DNA from: an uncultured Pseudomonadales bacterium
GTDB lineage: Bacteria; Pseudomonadota; Gammaproteobacteria; Pseudomonadales; Azotimanducaceae
Length of the DNA stretch: 64,000 nt
Assembly: GCA_958296025.1 (NCBI GenBank)
Contig: OY282430.1
Span: 1,054,001-1,118,000 of the forward strand
Direction: 5' to 3'
The translations under genes were made by a program, and so were the position numbers. The notes beneath the pieces were generated by a model. The model did no database searches, was not told where the DNA came from, and worked only from the letters and a program-made list of their open reading frames with translations. The first letter of the stretch is position 1; the number at the start of each line of letters is the position of its first letter. This document shows positions 62,107 to 64,000 of the stretch, piece after piece.

Positions 62107-62736
62107 ATGCCGCCTTTGTGGGAAAGCGGGCCTAAATCGGTGGCGGGAGATACGGACCGGGAGTTGGTGCGGCGCGTGAAGGCCGGTGACCGGACCGCGT
62201 TCGATGTCCTCTTCGCACGCTACCAGCACAAGATCTGCACCCTGATCGCCCGGCACCTCAGTGACCCGGCGGAAGCGGAGGATGTCGCTCAGGAGGCGTT
62301 CGTCAAGGCGTTCCGCGCCCTGCCGAGGTTTCGCGGCGAAAGCTCCTTCTACACTTGGCTCTACCGAATTGCCATCAACGCCGCCCGCAACCATGCGCTG
62401 GCGCAAAGCCGCCGCCCGCCATCCGCGGACATCGACGCCGAAGATGCCCAGCACTTGGATGGGGCGCAACGACTCGCCACTGCGGAGACCCCGGAGGCGG
62501 TGGCGATGCGCGATGAGTTGGCCGCGGAAATCGATGGCGCCATCGCCGCCTTGCCGGATGATCTGCGCATTGCGCTGACCCTGCGTGAGTTTGAGGGATT
62601 GAGCTATGAGCGAATTGCGGCGATCATGGAATGCCCCGTCGGCACAGTTCGCTCGCGCATCTTTCGTGCCCGGGCCGCCATAGATCAGCGCATTGCCCCT
62701 TTGCTTGGCGGCGCCCGGAGCGCTGGTGATGGCTAA
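62107..62736 (+). CDS. rpoE: RNA polymerase sigma factor RpoE (sigma-E/AlgU)
   Basis: An ECF sigma factor of about 209 residues from ATG 62107 (ATG 62062 and GTG 62141 are in-frame alternatives). Sigma-2 is visible in DRTAFDVLFARYQHKICTL, AEAEDVAQEAFVKAFRALP and GESSFYTWLYRIAINAARN; region 4 in LPDDLRIALTLREFEGLSY and VGTVRSRIFRARAAI. RpoE responds to misfolded outer-membrane proteins and is released by RseA degradation. It is followed by rseA and rseB, the standard order. Confidence 0.92.
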   Translation: MPPLWESGPKSVAGDTDRELVRRVKAGDRTAFDVLFARYQHKICTLIARHLSDPAEAEDVAQEAFVKAFRALPRFRGESSFYTWLYRIAINAARNHALAQSRRPPSADIDAEDAQHLDGAQRLATAETPEAVAMRDELAAEIDGAIAALPDDLRIALTLREFEGLSYERIAAIMECPVGTVRSRIFRARAAIDQRIAPLLGGARSAGDG

Positions 62737-62740
62737 CTTG

Positions 62741-62769
62741 GGAACTATTGGCCAAGAAAATTGGTCCAT
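62741..62769 (+). promoter_or_regulatory. Candidate sigma-E-type promoter upstream of rseA
   Basis: GGAACTA (62741-62747), 15 bases, then GGTCCAT (62763-62769) resembles the sigma-E consensus GGAACTT-N15/16-GGTCTAA. It sits in the 52-base rpoE-rseA gap and would feed rseA and rseB. Confidence 0.4.
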
Positions 62770-62788
62770 AACTTGTCGGATTTAAGTT

Positions 62789-63331
62789 ATGTCGGAACAG
62801 TTGCGGGAAATTCTCTCCGCCGTCATGGACGGGGAGGCCAGCCAATTTGAGGCGCGTCGGGTGCTCGACGAACTGCGTCGGGATGCGCGGCTGCGGGCGG
62901 ATTGGCAGCGCTTCAACCAGGTTTCCGCCTTGTTGCAAGGTGCGTCGGCGGGCGCTAGGCACCGTCTCGCTGACCGGGTTTGGCGGGACCTGCAGGACAG
63001 TTCGCCAACAGCGCCGACGGTTGCGGCGGCAGCGGCGTTTGGCGCGGCCCGTCCGCACACTTGGGGCCGATTGACGGCGGTGGCGGCGGCCTTGACAGCG
63101 GTCGGCCTGTTGCTTGGGGTGCAGTTCACGGATGTTGGGGAAGGGCAGCAGCCCGGGCCGGCACAAGCCGATGCGCCCTTGGCGGCCAGCCAGCAACCCG
63201 CAGCGGCTGAAGACTCGGAGGGAATGCACATCTACCTGATCGAGCACATGCAGCACAAGGCCGTCAACCATCCCGACGTGGCCGCCATGACCAAGTTAGT
63301 GGCCTTTGAGTTGGACGATGGCGGGCCCTGA
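62789..63331 (+). CDS. rseA: Anti-sigma-E factor RseA
   Basis: A 180-residue protein. The cytoplasmic N-terminal sigma-binding domain is seen in LREILSAVMDGEASQFEARR and RADWQRFNQVSALLQG. A single membrane helix follows near residues 90-110 (TAVAAALTAVGLLLGVQF), and the rest is periplasmic with a short hydrophobic C-terminus. RseA holds RpoE and is cleaved by DegS/RseP. Start ATG 62789 is 52 bases after rpoE. Confidence 0.88.
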   Translation: MSEQLREILSAVMDGEASQFEARRVLDELRRDARLRADWQRFNQVSALLQGASAGARHRLADRVWRDLQDSSPTAPTVAAAAAFGAARPHTWGRLTAVAAALTAVGLLLGVQFTDVGEGQQPGPAQADAPLAASQQPAAAEDSEGMHIYLIEHMQHKAVNHPDVAAMTKLVAFELDDGGP

Positions 63332-63385
63332 CCGCGTTGCACCTCGGCTGCATCGGCGCATTCGCCACTAGGAATTGATCCTGTC

Positions 63386-64000
63386 GTGGGGGCTTGGCGC
63401 TTAATTCGCTTCGCTTTTGGCGGCTCGCGCGGCGGTCCGCCGCATTCGGTGCGGCTGCGCTTCGCGGCGTGGCTGGTCGGCGTTTCGGCACCGGTTTGCT
63501 GCCTTGGCGCACCGGCTTGGTTCAACGAGATGAACCGCGCCTTCGCCGAACTGCACTACGACGGGGTGTTCACCTACTTCACCGGCCAGCATCTGGCTAC
63601 GTTGCGCATCGTCCACATGGTGGTGGACGGCGAGCACCAGGAGCGCTTGGTGCATCTGAACGGGCCGCCCCGGGAGGTCATCCGTCGCGGTGATGAGGTC
63701 ACCCAGGTGCTCCTGCCGAAAGACCGCTTCAAGGAGTTAAGCGGCGGCCTCGCTTCCGGCCCCTTGCTGCGCGCCTTTGTCCATCAATTGGACCGGCTTT
63801 CGGGCTATTACGCCATCACTAGCCTTGGTCCGGGACGCATCGCCGGCCGCCCTGTCCAAGGCATCGATCTGAGGGCCAAGGATGACGATCGCTTCGGCCA
63901 CCGCCTGTGGCTCGACCAAGAGCACCGGCTGTTGCTGCGCTCGGAGCTGCTCGACCAGAACGGCCATCGGCTGGAAGTGTTTCAGTTCGCGCAGATCACC
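63386..64000 (+). CDS. rseB: Sigma-E regulator RseB (3' end outside window)
   Basis: The reading frame is open from GTG 63386 to the end of the window. A GTG at 63449 is an alternative start that gives a cleaner signal peptide (RFAAWLVGVSAPVCCLGAPA). The MucB/RseB fold is indicated by FNEMNRAFAELHYDGVFTYF and HMVVDGEHQERLVHLNGP. RseB binds the periplasmic part of RseA and protects it from DegS. The order rpoE-rseA-rseB confirms the assignment. Confidence 0.85.
   Translation, partial: MGAWRLIRFAFGGSRGGPPHSVRLRFAAWLVGVSAPVCCLGAPAWFNEMNRAFAELHYDGVFTYFTGQHLATLRIVHMVVDGEHQERLVHLNGPPREVIRRGDEVTQVLLPKDRFKELSGGLASGPLLRAFVHQLDRLSGYYAITSLGPGRIAGRPVQGIDLRAKDDDRFGHRLWLDQEHRLLLRSELLDQNGHRLEVFQFAQIT

Noticed and set aside
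1-64000. CRISPR array, riboswitch or rRNA
   Set aside because: No regular direct repeats with spacers, no conserved riboswitch core and no rRNA-like stretch were noticed by eye; a covariance-model search would be the decisive check.

Overview
The window is a high-GC bacterial chromosome segment, most likely from a gammaproteobacterium. The evidence is an rpoE-rseA-rseB stress operon, an HpnN-like RND exporter piece, an NAD-linked soluble formate dehydrogenase of the FdsGBAD type, coaE, and acyl-CoA carboxylase/AtuA catabolic genes. Many genes start with GTG or TTG, and TTG leucine codons are abundant. The genus cannot be named from the sequence. One tRNA gene (tRNA-Glu, TTC anticodon) is present; no rRNA, CRISPR array or intact insertion sequence was seen.

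Layout. 1-2782: 3' end of an MMPL/RND transporter overlapping an LTA-synthase-like sulfatase-fold membrane enzyme. 2853-9066: a signalling block with two STAS anti-sigma antagonists, an RsbW-like ATP-binding protein, a receiver-PP2C phosphatase (RsbU-like), a Leu/Ile/Val-type periplasmic binding protein and a HAMP histidine kinase. 9214-15240: fdsG-fdsB-fdsA-fdsD-fdhD formate dehydrogenase operon. 15272-15347: tRNA-Glu. 15591-18990: malyl-CoA-lyase-like enzyme, remnant of a hicBA toxin-antitoxin pair, FAD amine oxidase, and an uncharacterised membrane protein. 19034-28510: accessory region with a PD-(D/E)XK-like protein, an RHH antitoxin-like ORF, a Fic protein, an AbiEii-like nucleotidyltransferase with an overlapping partner, a PQQ-propeller/cytochrome c lipoprotein, small unknown genes, an IS5-type transposase pseudogene and a second nuclease-like protein.

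28511-37812: branched acyl-CoA / acyclic-terpene catabolism (AtuA, enoyl-CoA hydratase, biotin carboxylase-BCCP, carboxyltransferase), interrupted by a DEAH helicase of different base composition. 37836-40795: VapBC, glutathione transferase, and a second Fic protein. 40890-54731: a defence/mobile region with a truncated AAA-nuclease copy, a frameshifted Rpn nuclease, a PLD-SNF2 helicase plus Eco57I-type methyltransferase pair, an unknown two-gene operon (soluble protein plus four-helix membrane protein), an integrase remnant, an orphan HigA and a full AAA-PD-(D/E)XK protein. 54979-64000 returns to a core-like region: SnoaL-type protein, coaE, enoyl-CoA hydratase, an octaheme-TPR lipoprotein, a DUF1761 protein, a DUF3604 fragment, a Rieske oxygenase, and rpoE-rseA-rseB.

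How it fits together. Formate oxidation supplies NADH, and the malyl-CoA lyase may feed glyoxylate or C1 metabolism. The signalling block looks like a ligand-sensing partner switch. The accessory regions carry several decayed toxin-antitoxin and transposase remnants next to apparently intact restriction-like genes, which is typical of a defence island that has turned over repeatedly. The least explained intact unit is the 50412-51853 operon beside the restriction-modification-like pair.
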